NCBI RefSeq assembly: GCF_029910235.1
Contig: NZ_CP112874.1
Location: forward strand, 558,001-622,000
DNA from: Pseudanabaena galeata CCNP1313
GTDB lineage: Bacteria > Cyanobacteriota > Cyanobacteriia > Pseudanabaenales > Pseudanabaenaceae
Direction: 5' to 3'
Length of the DNA stretch: 64,000 nt
Shown here: positions 6,829-14,883 of the stretch, piece after piece
Position numbering within the stretch: the stretch's first letter is position 1
Layout: the number at the start of each line of letters is the position of its first letter
The notes under the pieces: model-generated
Databases searched by the model: none
Told to the model about the DNA's origin: nothing
Seen by the model: the letters and a program-made list of their open reading frames with translations, nothing else
Translations under genes and position numbers: made by a program

Positions 6829-7548
6829 TCACTTGATTAAAAATCCCAATTTTTTTCTTGCTTGTGAGTGGTATTCATCTAAACATTCATAAAGAACTTC
6901 AATATCCTCAGATTTTCTTCCTTTTTGGATACATTCTACTAAAGCATTTAGACACTGAACTAAAAGATGTACGGTTGTCGATGGATTATCTTTCTCAGGT
7001 CTATTTGGATCGTAGTGGCTGAGTAAAGTCGTTGCATTTTTAATAGCAGTAGGTTGTCTATGTCTAAGCTCTTCATAAATTGTTGTACTATTCTTCTCGT
7101 ATCTGTGATTAAGTAGCTTGGTTAAGCTTGATTTATAAGCTGTTCGCGATATCCCAGTGTTATAAAAATGAAAGTGTAGTAAGTACCATAATTCAAATGC
7201 TTCATTCGAGTATGCTACATGCATCTCATTGTTGTAAGCAGAAGTTATGGCGGTATTAAACTGTCCTGAAGGGAATGAGTCTCGATCAAAAACACACCAA
7301 ACGTAATTATAGTTCCTCTGATCTTTTATTTCTTTGGCTCTCTCTACTAAGCTCAATGTATTATCGCCTAATCCAATCACATCCAATTGTTCCACAGATA
7401 GATCTGGAATGCGAAAAGCTTGAAAGTAGTTAGGCTCAGTCTTTTTACCTTCACAAATAATCAGAAATGAAGGCAAAATACCCCGTGTGTCAACTGTTCT
7501 CTCTAAGTAACTCTGAACTCTTGCCTCAGTACGTGATCGTTTAGCCAT
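6829..7548 (-). CDS. RloB-family protein (AbiLii-like)
   Basis: 239 residues. The N-terminal basic segment MAKRSRTEARVQSYLERTVD leads into FLIICEGKKTEPNYFQAFR (28-46). This, with VWCVFDRDSF (about 83-92) and AFELWYLLHFHF (about 116-127), is the RloB pattern, a TOPRIM-like fold with conserved E and D residues. RloB proteins occur with RloA-type AAA ATPases in restriction loci and abortive-infection pairs (AbiL). Its start overlaps the ATPase stop by 8 bp, so translation is coupled. The nuclease role is inferred from the fold. Confidence 0.8.
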   Translation of the reverse strand: MAKRSRTEARVQSYLERTVDTRGILPSFLIICEGKKTEPNYFQAFRIPDLSVEQLDVIGLGDNTLSLVERAKEIKDQRNYNYVWCVFDRDSFPSGQFNTAITSAYNNEMHVAYSNEAFELWYLLHFHFYNTGISRTAYKSSLTKLLNHRYEKNSTTIYEELRHRQPTAIKNATTLLSHYDPNRPEKDNPSTTVHLLVQCLNALVECIQKGRKSEDIEVLYECLDEYHSQARKKLGFLIK

Positions 7549-8863
7549 TTGAATTACCTAATAATTTTTGCAAGTTACCGATAAATGGAATAGCACCATA
7601 TTTACCATGAATGTAATTATCCTCAAATGAAGCATCATTTCTTACCTTCTTGAAAGTTTCTTTTTTTGAGTCTTCTTCAATAGGTATTTTATATTCAGCT
7701 AGGGAATAAAGATGAGTAGATCCTTTTTCGTCCTTCTCAGCGAACCAGATTTGATCTCTTCTAAACATTTTGTGGCTTAAGAGGTTCGTATCATGGGTAA
7801 TAAAAACTATTTGAGCATTGTTTGGATTTGTCTCCTTGGAGTTGAAAAGGTCAACGATCGCACAAGTAATCAGAGGATGAATACTAGAATCAAATTCATC
7901 AAAAAATAAAATCCTACCTTTTTTTAAGGTGTCTATTAATAGTCCTGCTAATGCAAATAATCTTTTAGTTCCTTCTGATTCATGGGTATCAAGATCAAAA
8001 AGTTCATAATTCTTGTCGCCGCTTTGATCGTATTTCCAATGAAATGTTGTTATTGAAGTTCTTCTCAAAGAACGTAATTGTATCTCTGTAAGTCTCTCTT
8101 GAAGACCTTTTGAGAATTGAGACAAATCGGGTTCTAGTGTTTCTATCTCAATGTCATTAATCCCTAAATCTAATTTTTTAATCAATTCAACAATTTCATC
8201 TTTGTATAAGCCATCTTCAAAACACTTGACAGTATACCTCCGATTTTGGAGATCATCATTTGGGTCTACTATCGATAAAGATTGAAACCAACGCAATATT
8301 TCTTTAGCAATTTTACCATTCCACTGGGAAACAACAGATAAGAAGAGAGCATTGTCTCTAGTTCTTATCTCAAGTCCTGTCCCTTCACTAAATGGAGCTT
8401 TTACATCAATTTGCTTGTTCTCACGCACAAAAAGCTTTCGTTCTCTCGTAGTTGGAGTGTCAAACAACCACTCAGATACAACTTCTTGAGAAGTAACTTC
8501 AAATCCATATCTGTACTTTCTTTTATTGAGAATAAAAATTATCTCAAAAACGGATGGTTGTTTTTCTGTTTCTGTACTTAATCTAAACGGCTCAGAACGT
8601 ATAGATTCACCTTCTTGGGACTCTTTAGATGAACTAAGTATAAACCAACGCATAAATCGTAGAGCAGCATGGAGATTGCTCTTACCGCTAGCATTTGCTC
8701 CATAAATAACGGCACTTTTTAATAGACTTAACTTTGAATCTACTTCAATAATATTTTCTTGATCTAATTTCTTGTCTTTTGAAACGATTTTTGCTGCGAC
8801 CATACTAAAGTTCGCTTCATCCCTAAAAGACATATAGTTTTCAACATTAAATTCAATTAGCAT
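7541..8863 (-). CDS. AAA-family ATPase, RloA/AbiLi-like
   Basis: 440 residues. An ABC/SMC-like start (MLIEFNVENYMSFRDEANFS) and Walker A GANASGKS (55-62) are followed by the signature-like ESEGTKRL (295-302), Walker B RILFFDEFDSS (317-327) and a switch histidine in FITHDTNLLS. This is the COG1106 layout of putative abortive-infection ATPases. The coupled downstream RloB gene gives an AbiL-like two-gene system, expected to act against phage. Start ATG at 8863. It reads away from a divergent helicase remnant and an HsdR-N-like gene. Confidence 0.85.
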   Translation of the reverse strand: MLIEFNVENYMSFRDEANFSMVAAKIVSKDKKLDQENIIEVDSKLSLLKSAVIYGANASGKSNLHAALRFMRWFILSSSKESQEGESIRSEPFRLSTETEKQPSVFEIIFILNKRKYRYGFEVTSQEVVSEWLFDTPTTRERKLFVRENKQIDVKAPFSEGTGLEIRTRDNALFLSVVSQWNGKIAKEILRWFQSLSIVDPNDDLQNRRYTVKCFEDGLYKDEIVELIKKLDLGINDIEIETLEPDLSQFSKGLQERLTEIQLRSLRRTSITTFHWKYDQSGDKNYELFDLDTHESEGTKRLFALAGLLIDTLKKGRILFFDEFDSSIHPLITCAIVDLFNSKETNPNNAQIVFITHDTNLLSHKMFRRDQIWFAEKDEKGSTHLYSLAEYKIPIEEDSKKETFKKVRNDASFEDNYIHGKYGAIPFIGNLQKLLGNSNG

Positions 8864-8955
8864 ATGATCTCATTCCAGACATGTATTTTTATATTGAAAA
8901 AGCTTTAATTGCGAATTATCCGTAAATATCTCTATTATAACTATATATATGCCTC

Positions 8956-9072
8956 TTTAAGATCGATTTTGTCGTCATCGATGAAATCCAAAACGTCAAA
9001 CAACGCGATCCCAATCCCAACAAAGAATGCAAACGCCGCAAAACCCTTAACTACTACTCTCCGATCGCCTAA
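8956..9072 (+). pseudogene. remnant of a helicase/SNF2-type gene
   Basis: One plus-strand frame reads FKIDFVVIDEIQNVKQRDPN, then KECKRRKTLNYYSP, then a stop created inside a HIP1 repeat unit. The VIDEIQNVKQR block resembles the Walker B/DEAH region of SNF2-like helicases of phage-defence and restriction systems. Nothing else of the gene remains here. Assignment rests on this motif alone. Confidence 0.4.
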
Positions 9073-9095
9073 ATCTCAACATCAAACAGCGATCA
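9058..9095. repeat. HIP1-type repeat, cluster 3 (single unit)
   Basis: CTCCGATCGCCTAAATCTCA, then ACATCAAACAGCGATC. One unit of the island repeat, which also terminates the helicase remnant frame. Confidence 0.7.
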
Positions 9096-9168
9096 TCATT
9101 CACTGAGCCTCAATGTAATTGTTTAGATGTTAAGATCGAAAGTATCGCTAATTTAGCAAGAGATTGAT

Positions 9169-9804
9169 ATGGTTACACTTGCCGCGAAAAATTTAAATTT
9201 TGAAGACGTACAACATCTATTAGGCTTCCATGAGTTTGGAGAGATGGGTGTTTTTTCTGATTATTTGGATTTGGAATCTATTTCTGATTTTGAGCAAACA
9301 GAACTAACCGAGATTTGTACTAATTTTCGGCGGTATCTATTGTCAGGTAGAGTTTCCGAAGGACAAATTAAGTTTCTTGCGCTTGCACCTCTAATGAATT
9401 TGACAGGTTACTATAACCAAGCGATCGAGTTGCTTTTAGAAGAAAATATTCAGCGTATTGATATTCTCGAAGCGGATACTAGCATTACTGGTAGATATGA
9501 TATTTTGGCGGTTAAAAAATCTGGAGTTCCAAATTTAACCAAGCTTTGGGTGCTGATAGTTGAAGCAAAGAGAGCGGGGATTGAACCTTTTACAGGAATT
9601 CCGCAATTATTAACTTATGCTCATGAGTCTTTGCAGTCTCAGTCTTCAGTTTGGGGTTTAGCAACAAATGGTTTGCATTTCCAGTTTATCCGCATCTGTG
9701 CAGGAGAATCACCGATCTATCAGTTATTTCCTTCTTTATCTCTGATCGAGTCTGAGCCTTCTATACAGATTCTTAAAGTTCTTAAAGCTATTTGTAAATC
9801 ATAG
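9169..9804 (+). CDS. type I restriction endonuclease R N-terminal-like protein
   Basis: 211 residues. It has the PD-(D/E)XK-like arrangement seen in HsdR N-terminal domains: SGRVSEGQIKF with a conserved E, SITGRYDILAVKK (the D of the motif), and WVLIVEAKRAG (E-x-K). A GIPQLLTYAHESL and VWGLATNGLHFQFIRI tail follows, as in nuclease domains of restriction enzymes. Cyanobacteria carry many such solitary proteins, and a stand-alone role is unknown. The ATG at 9169 has a GAGA-type ribosome site. It is the only complete plus-strand gene in the island. Confidence 0.7.
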   Translation: MVTLAAKNLNFEDVQHLLGFHEFGEMGVFSDYLDLESISDFEQTELTEICTNFRRYLLSGRVSEGQIKFLALAPLMNLTGYYNQAIELLLEENIQRIDILEADTSITGRYDILAVKKSGVPNLTKLWVLIVEAKRAGIEPFTGIPQLLTYAHESLQSQSSVWGLATNGLHFQFIRICAGESPIYQLFPSLSLIESEPSIQILKVLKAICKS

Positions 9805-9811
9805 GAGTTGC

Positions 9812-10022
9812 ATAGCGATCGCCCCACACCACCCACAAAACCGATCGCCTATTCCTACAACATCAAACAGCGATCGCCCCTCATCACCCATAAAACCCGA
9901 TCGCCTTCTACCTCACATCAAACAGCGATCACCTCCTCAACACCCACAAAATCTGATCGCCTATTCCCTTCAATCAAACAGCGATCGCCACTTATCACCC
10001 ACAAACCAGATTGCCTATCAAT
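9812..10022. repeat. HIP1-type ~54-bp repeat, cluster 4
   Basis: About four units of the island repeat between the HsdR-N-like gene and the first coiled-coil nuclease. A plus-strand open frame across it is repeat-derived. Confidence 0.85.
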
Positions 10023-10031
10023 CAATAAAAA

Positions 10032-10613
10032 TCACCAGACTCTCGGTTGTAAATTTTGACTATTGGCAATAATCACAGAATCTCCTGCGGGTTCGATTAA
10101 AAATAGTCCTTCTTGTGTTGCATATTCATCTGCCTTTTCATCAATTTTTATTCCTGCTACGGCTCCATAAACCTTGTAATTTTTATATTTTGGAAATGCC
10201 TCTTTAAATCTTGCTAATACTTCTAAAAACCTCTTCACATTGCGAATTTCTAAATGTGACTTAACTTCGATCGCTACGATTTCATTACTATTTTCCACCA
10301 GAATATCAATTTCCATTGAGCCTCGATCATCATCACCCTTTACGCGCATAGCGGTGTAATGAACGTCAATTCCCTGTTCTCTAAAAATTCTAGCGGCGGC
10401 AGGTTTGATTAGATTTTCAACAAATTCTGCCCATCGGCTGGTTAGTCCTCCGACTTGTTTGTTAGTTTGTTCAATTTGTTTATTAGTTTGTTCAATAGTC
10501 TTTCGGAGTTCCGCCATTTCTAGTTCGGCTTGGTGCTGATATTCTTGGCGTTGTTGTTCGCTTTCGCGGAAGAGGGCGAAGATGTCGTCTAGAGTGATAG
10601 TGTTATCGGACAT
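10032..10613 (-). CDS. coiled-coil/PD-(D/E)XK nuclease-like protein (DUF3782 type), paralogue 1
   Basis: 193 residues. An N-terminal coiled coil (LFRESEQQRQEYQHQAELEM through the heptads QIEQTNKQIEQTNKQ) is followed by a conserved domain: SRWAEFVENLIKPAAARIF, MEIDILVENSNEIVAIEVKS (motif D...E-x-K), and VYGAVAGIKI. This is a restriction-endonuclease-like fold of unknown target. It is about three-quarters identical to the neighbour at 10831-11388, with one extra QIEQTNK heptad. Both copies are bounded by the HIP1-type repeat. Confidence 0.7.
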   Translation of the reverse strand: MSDNTITLDDIFALFRESEQQRQEYQHQAELEMAELRKTIEQTNKQIEQTNKQVGGLTSRWAEFVENLIKPAAARIFREQGIDVHYTAMRVKGDDDRGSMEIDILVENSNEIVAIEVKSHLEIRNVKRFLEVLARFKEAFPKYKNYKVYGAVAGIKIDEKADEYATQEGLFLIEPAGDSVIIANSQNLQPRVW

Positions 10614-10667
10614 GGTATATATGGGATTAATTGTGGTGTAAGTATTTTAGCAATTAAGATAGGTTTT

Positions 10668-10810
10668 TGTGATCGCCTATTCCCCACATCAAACAGCGAT
10701 CGCCCCTTCACCACCCACAAACCCGATCGCCCATTTCCCCATCAAACAGCGATCGCCCCTTCACCACCCAAAACCCGATCGCCTTTTTCCCACATCAAGC
10801 AGCGATCGCT
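10668..10810. repeat. HIP1-type ~54-bp repeat, cluster 5
   Basis: About three units separating the two paralogous nuclease genes. Units read CATCAAACAGCGATCGCCCC, then TTCACCACCC and ACCCGATCGCC. Confidence 0.85.
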
Positions 10811-10830
10811 ATTTAATAAAAGTACTTGAA

Positions 10831-11388
10831 CTACCAAATTCTTGGTTCAAGAATTTGGCTGTTGGCAATAATGACTGAATCTCCTGCGGGGGCGATTACA
10901 AATAGTCCTTCCTGTGTTGCAAAGAGATCGGATCTTTCATCTATTTTTATTCCTGCTACGGCTCCATAGAGTTTGTAGCTTTGATATTTGGGAAACGCTT
11001 CTTTAAATCGTTCTAATGTTTGCAAAAACCGCTTTATATCTCGGACTTCCAAATGAGATTTCACTTCGATCGCTACGACTTCATTAGTGTTTTCTACAAG
11101 AATATCGATTTCAATGGAACCTTTCTCATCTTGTGCATCAACTCGTAAGGCAGTGTGATGCACGTCTATGCCTTGCTCTTTAAATAATTTTGCGGCGGCA
11201 GGTTTAATTAAGTTCTCTACAAATTCTCCCCATCGACTAGTTAATCCTCCTATTTGTTTGTTGGTTTGGGCAACAATTTTACGAAGATCTGCCATTTCTT
11301 GTTCGGCGATACGCTGATATTCTTGGCGTTGCTGTTCGCTTTCGCGGAATAGTGCATAAATGTCTTGAATCGTAATTTGTTCAGTCAT
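10831..11388 (-). CDS. coiled-coil/PD-(D/E)XK nuclease-like protein (DUF3782 type), paralogue 2
   Basis: 185 residues, same layout as paralogue 1: N-terminal coiled coil (LFRESEQQRQEYQRIAEQEM), then LTSRWGEFVENLIKPAAAKLF, IEIDILVENTNEVVAIEVKS, and C-terminal GDSVIIANSQILEPRIW. The pair is a tandem duplication within the repeat-rich island. Most differences are conservative, so both copies seem maintained. Predicted metal ligands (D and E-x-K) are kept in both. Confidence 0.7.
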   Translation of the reverse strand: MTEQITIQDIYALFRESEQQRQEYQRIAEQEMADLRKIVAQTNKQIGGLTSRWGEFVENLIKPAAAKLFKEQGIDVHHTALRVDAQDEKGSIEIDILVENTNEVVAIEVKSHLEVRDIKRFLQTLERFKEAFPKYQSYKLYGAVAGIKIDERSDLFATQEGLFVIAPAGDSVIIANSQILEPRIW

Positions 11389-11437
11389 GTGTTTTTAATT
11401 GATAGTGCCAATTTAATTTTAACATTTGGGATAAAGC

Positions 11438-11523
11438 TGATCGCCTATTCCCCACCTCAAACAGCGATCGCCCTTTTCATCACCCACAAAACCCGATCGC
11501 CTATTCCCTAATCAAACAGCGAT
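11438..11523. repeat. HIP1-type ~54-bp repeat, cluster 6
   Basis: Roughly two units between nuclease paralogue 2 and the second toxin-antitoxin pair. The last unit runs almost into the toxin stop codon. Confidence 0.8.
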
Positions 11524-11525
11524 TT

Positions 11526-11807
11526 CTAGTAGTGAAAGCGACAGGCAAGAACTCTGATTTTATCGTTTAGGACTTCATAAACTAGACGATGTTCTTGATC
11601 AATACGGCGCGACCAACAGCCAGATAGATCGTGTTTTAGAGCTTCGGGTTGACCTGTACCTTCAAATGGATTACGTTGGACTTCACGAATCAGTTTGATG
11701 ATTTTCAATGCTTTTTTGCGATCATTTTCAATCCACCAAGCTAAGTCTTCAAAGGCATCTGCATCAAATTCCAAGTTTTTCACAGGCTGCTTCCAAAGAG
11801 ATTCCAT
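11526..11807 (-). CDS. YoeB/Txe-type toxin
   Basis: About 93 residues from the ATG of MESLWKQ (a TTG seven codons upstream is possible, as is the later GTG of VKNLEFD). Family features: NLEFDADAFEDLAWWIENDR, LIREVQRNPFEGTGQPEALK, HDLSGCWSRRIDQEHRLVYE, and the C-terminal CRFHY in place of CRGHY. This is a ribosome-dependent mRNA interferase by family. It overlaps the antitoxin gene by about 40 bp and is more canonical than the toxin at 6056. Confidence 0.88.
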   Translation of the reverse strand: MESLWKQPVKNLEFDADAFEDLAWWIENDRKKALKIIKLIREVQRNPFEGTGQPEALKHDLSGCWSRRIDQEHRLVYEVLNDKIRVLACRFHY

Positions 11808-11970
11808 CTTGACGTTTTCTAGCTGCAAGCAGTCTTTCTTTCATAGTTGGACTGCTGAGCAAATAGGCAGTTTCTCTTTCTGCCATTAGTTCTTGCCAAA
11901 AGGCGATGGGAACAACTACGGAGACAGTTTGCCCCTCTGAATCACAGATGTATTGTAATGCGTTAGTCAT
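11764..11970 (-). CDS. YefM/Phd-type antitoxin
   Basis: 68 residues from the ATG of MTNALQY. Segment QTVSVVVPIAFWQELMAERE is followed by AYLLSSPTMKERLLAARKRQ, the toxin-binding helix typical of YefM/Phd partners of YoeB. The N-terminal DNA-binding part is short. It likely represses its own operon together with the toxin. The upstream region contains HIP1-type repeats, not a clear operator. Confidence 0.78.
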   Translation of the reverse strand: MTNALQYICDSEGQTVSVVVPIAFWQELMAERETAYLLSSPTMKERLLAARKRQDGISLEAACEKLGI

Positions 11971-12002
11971 AGCAGCCAATATAACTTACTGGATTAATCA
12001 TA

Positions 12003-12212
12003 ATTATAACTGATCGCCCATCACCACAACAAACCCGATCGCTTATTCCCCACATCAAACAGCGATCGCCCCTCACAACCAATAAAAACTGATCACCTAA
12101 ATCTCAATATCAAACAGCGATCGCCCCTTACAAAAAACTGATCGCCTATTTCTCAAAATCAAACGGCGATCGCCCCCTCATCACCTACAAAAAACGATCA
12201 CCTATTCCCTTA
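12003..12212. repeat. HIP1-type ~54-bp repeat, cluster 7
   Basis: Four degenerate units, the last cluster of the island, upstream of the second toxin-antitoxin pair. Beyond it comes the 139-bp element at 12244-12382. Confidence 0.8.
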
Positions 12213-12243
12213 ATGCTAGGCAGCCATTCTCTCATACTATTGA

Positions 12244-12382
12244 GTAGACCTGTTGGGTAATAACAATTAAAATCGCTAAAAACGTTACACAGAGAAGACC
12301 TCAAGGATTTTTAGATTAAAATCCTTGAAACTCTTACACAGAATAACTTTCGAGTTTTTTGACTTATTACCCAACAAGTCTA
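12244..12382. mobile_element. 139-bp MITE-like element with 19-bp terminal inverted repeats
   Basis: Left end TAGACCTGTTGGGTAATAA, right end (reverse complement) TAGACTTGTTGGGTAATAA: one mismatch in 19. The ends begin with TA, as for TA-duplicating elements. The interior has no reading frame but contains a repeated GAAACTCTTACACAGA/AACGTTACACAGAGA-like string and a CAAGGATTTT...AAAATCCTTG palindrome. Probably a non-autonomous derivative of an IS whose transposase is not in this window. Confidence 0.75.
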
Positions 12383-12441
12383 GTATGTCTTCCAAGTATA
12401 AATTAATGTCTTTGCTATCTACTAGTGAACTATTTACCTAT

Positions 12442-14406
12442 TTATTTATCCAATGACTTGGAAGCTTTATCCATATGCTTAGGACAAGAGTAAAGGATAC
12501 TAGCTGCGCTAACTAAACCTGTATACTCCTTCAACTTTGTTAGTTTCTCTGCTGGTATTGAATTTGCCTGTTTATCAAATTCTTTATTGAGTGCAGTAAT
12601 CAGATCTTTGAAGTTGACACCTTGATCTAAAGCCTTACAAGTTTCTATCTCAACTAAACTGATATAGCTGATACCACCAGTTGCATCATATAGTTCCTTA
12701 TATTGATTACCTTGTCTAACTTCAGTATCAATCTGTTTAGCTCCTGAAGAATAATTAGCACTGGCATTCGGAGAAGCGTTAGCTTTAGGTGTCTCAGCAG
12801 AAGTAGGTGGTTTAGGTGCTTCTATGGGCTTAGGTGATTCTGTAGACTTAGGTGTAAGAGACGGCGAAGTTGTGACTGATGGCGAAGAAACTGTAGAATT
12901 TGTTGCATTACTATCAGGGGTAGGTATTACTTGTGGTCTTGTATAGCTTGAAGAAGAACTGTATTGAGAACCTTGGTTTTGCAAATTTCCAACTAGTGCA
13001 AAAAAACCGATTATTGCTCCGATTACGCCTAAGCTAAGCAGAGTTTTTTGTTTTTTAGAATCTTCTTCTGTTGGCAAATCTTGTTTTTTCTGTGAAAGTT
13101 TTGGTGTTACATCTATGTTTTTGGGTGGCTGATATCCATAATTTGAATTGATTAATTGATGTGATGCTGTAGGTTTTATCGTCTCTGTTGCTAGTGATAG
13201 GTTTTCAGTAGTTGGTTTGGTTGGAGAAATGGACAAGTTTGGTGTAGTTTCTGATGGTGCTTGATTCTCTTGCTTTGGTTCAATTGATTGAGTTGTCTCT
13301 ACAGCTTGCGCTAGTTTTACAGGCGATGCTTCATGCTGAACATCTGGACTAGTGACAATAGTTGAAGCCGTTGACTCAGACTTAGGTTCTGATGCAGTGA
13401 CTATCGTTGAAGAAGAAGCTGAGTCTGGTAGAGAGGCTAAAGGCTCAGTTAATTGTAAATCTGGCTGTGGAGTAGTTACTTGAGTTGGTTCTACAGTTTT
13501 AGATTCATTGGGTGATGGAAGAGCCGCATCTGGTTGGGTAACGATGATCGTCGTTGGTGGTGGAGCCATCGGTTTGAGGCTTTGCAAAGCTGTTAGAGCT
13601 TGTTCAGCATTGCGATATCTTTGGCGGAAGTCATAGCGCACCATCTTGTCGATATATTCCACAAAATCATCACTCACCTGAGCCTTGTGCCGCCAGCTAA
13701 ACTCACCCGTTTCTGCATCTTGCTCAAATCCATAACCATAGGGAGCTTCAGCTGTCAGAGCCTCGATCGCCATACAACCAACTGCATAGATGTCACTCGC
13801 AAAACATGGTCTACCTTGAGTTTGTTCCGCAGGCATATATCCAAGCGTACCGATCGCGATCGTGCCACTCGCCAAACCAACCGCCACATTAGTCTGGTTT
13901 TGCTGCACCTCACGCACTGCACCAAAGTCAATCAGCACAATCTTGTCATTAGCTCGGCGGCGCATGATATTACTAGGTTTTAGATCTCGATGGATAGAAC
14001 CGTGACTATGGACATACGCCAAAATCTCTAATACTTCACGTAGTAAACCTCTAGTCCTTGATTCTGACCATTTGACAGTATGGTTAATCTCATCCGAGAG
14101 CGGATGACCATCAATAAACTCTTGAACTAGGTAAAACTGTCCATTATCTTCAAAATAGGCAATCAGTTTAGGAATACCTGAATGATTAAGATCATCCAAC
14201 TTAGAGGCTTCACGCTCAAACATCTGCCTTGTAATCGCAATATGAGCAGGATCAGTTTGGGTAATTAGTCGCTTGACCACGCATTGAGAACTAGATTGAT
14301 TGCTAAGACGTTTGTGAGTATCATCAGCCAAAAATGTCTCGCCAAAAGCACCAAAGCCAATCTGTTTAACGATCCGAAAGCGATCCATCAGCATTTGATC
14401 AAGCAT
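12442..14406 (-). CDS. serine/threonine protein kinase with C-terminal membrane anchor
   Basis: About 654 residues. The N-terminal kinase domain (first ~280 residues) is complete. Numbering from the GTG five codons upstream, it has the glycine loop GFGAFGET (22-29), the lysine in CVVKRL (K50), HRDLKPSN (H144-N151), DFG (165-167) and a GTLGYMPAEQ activation segment. A long Pro/Ser/Thr-rich linker follows, then one hydrophobic segment (LLSLGVIGAIIGFFALVGNL) and a second disordered Ser/Pro/Thr stretch. The last ~80 residues form a small extracytoplasmic domain with two cysteines (ETCKAL, LYSCPK). The ATG at 14406 was chosen over the upstream GTG. Signal and substrates are unknown. Confidence 0.88.
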   Translation of the reverse strand: MLDQMLMDRFRIVKQIGFGAFGETFLADDTHKRLSNQSSSQCVVKRLITQTDPAHIAITRQMFEREASKLDDLNHSGIPKLIAYFEDNGQFYLVQEFIDGHPLSDEINHTVKWSESRTRGLLREVLEILAYVHSHGSIHRDLKPSNIMRRRANDKIVLIDFGAVREVQQNQTNVAVGLASGTIAIGTLGYMPAEQTQGRPCFASDIYAVGCMAIEALTAEAPYGYGFEQDAETGEFSWRHKAQVSDDFVEYIDKMVRYDFRQRYRNAEQALTALQSLKPMAPPPTTIIVTQPDAALPSPNESKTVEPTQVTTPQPDLQLTEPLASLPDSASSSTIVTASEPKSESTASTIVTSPDVQHEASPVKLAQAVETTQSIEPKQENQAPSETTPNLSISPTKPTTENLSLATETIKPTASHQLINSNYGYQPPKNIDVTPKLSQKKQDLPTEEDSKKQKTLLSLGVIGAIIGFFALVGNLQNQGSQYSSSSSYTRPQVIPTPDSNATNSTVSSPSVTTSPSLTPKSTESPKPIEAPKPPTSAETPKANASPNASANYSSGAKQIDTEVRQGNQYKELYDATGGISYISLVEIETCKALDQGVNFKDLITALNKEFDKQANSIPAEKLTKLKEYTGLVSAASILYSCPKHMDKASKSLDK

Positions 14407-14678
14407 AAAAACCAATCTCACACCATAAAATTTGACTAACTTTAAAAACTAGATGCTTGACTTAAAATACTTCGCAACTAGTTTTTTACTCAGTGGCAAC
14501 CTAGTACATACATACACTTTAAGTATGTTTGGATGTCAGTACGGATAATAAAATATACATTTTAAATATACACTTTATATTTGCGCTATTTTTGCACGAT
14601 TTTTGTAAATCACAAAACAGAAATTGAGGGATTCTCTAACCCTTATTATGATAATCATTGATAAAAAGTGATGCTCTA

Positions 14679-14770
14679 TACATAGCAATCTTCAATGGGT
14701 TGAGAGAGTGCGCCACGAAGGGGCGCACTCTCTCAACCCATTGAAGATCTTCCCAATTAGCAAGATTGCG
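14679..14770. repeat. palindromic element, family D, copy 2
   Basis: ATACATAGCAATC leads into a ~28-bp stem (ATCTTCAATGGGTTGAGAGA through GTGCGCC) with its mirrored arm, then CTTCCCAATTAGCAAGATTG. The inner GAGTGCGCC and loop resemble copies at 3709 and 33570, while the outer stem (TCTTCAATGGG) differs from theirs (CCTAAATAGG). Confidence 0.75.
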
Positions 14771-14780
14771 ATCGCTACTA

Positions 14781-14880
14781 AGTAGCTAGGCATAAGTAAA
14801 CTAAAAACCTAGAAAGCTGAACCGACCGCGTAGCAAGCGGGTCAGCTTCTGGTTTTAGGTTTTAATTATGGTGAGCTACT
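14781..14880. repeat. palindromic element, family E, copy 2
   Basis: AGTAGCT...AGCTACT ends. The stem contains AAAAACCTAGAAAGCTGA and TCAGCTTCTGGTTTTAGGTT around ACCGACCGCGTAGCAAGCGG. One arm matches copy 1 (CTTCTGGTTTTAGG), the other has drifted, so pairing is imperfect here. Its right end reaches to within 4 bp of the oxidoreductase stop. Confidence 0.7.
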
Positions 14881-14883
14881 TAA

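Larger units (their letters stand above)
14407..14883. other. intergenic region with two palindromic elements
   Basis: Upstream of the kinase gene the DNA is AT-rich (promoter region about 14420-14600) with ACATACACTTTAAGTATGTT and nearby ATACATTTTAAATATACA strings that could be operator-like. It then holds the family-D element (14679-14770) and family-E element (14781-14880). No gene seen. Confidence 0.6.

Noticed and set aside
9808-10059. 83-codon plus-strand frame
   Set aside because: Its translation is the HIP1-type repeat (repeated SDRP/ITHK strings), with no independent evidence.
6582-12212. Possible CRISPR arrays in the repeat clusters
   Set aside because: Repeat units are not constant in length, are spaced irregularly, and the 'spacers' are themselves conserved parts of the unit. 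No cas genes are present.
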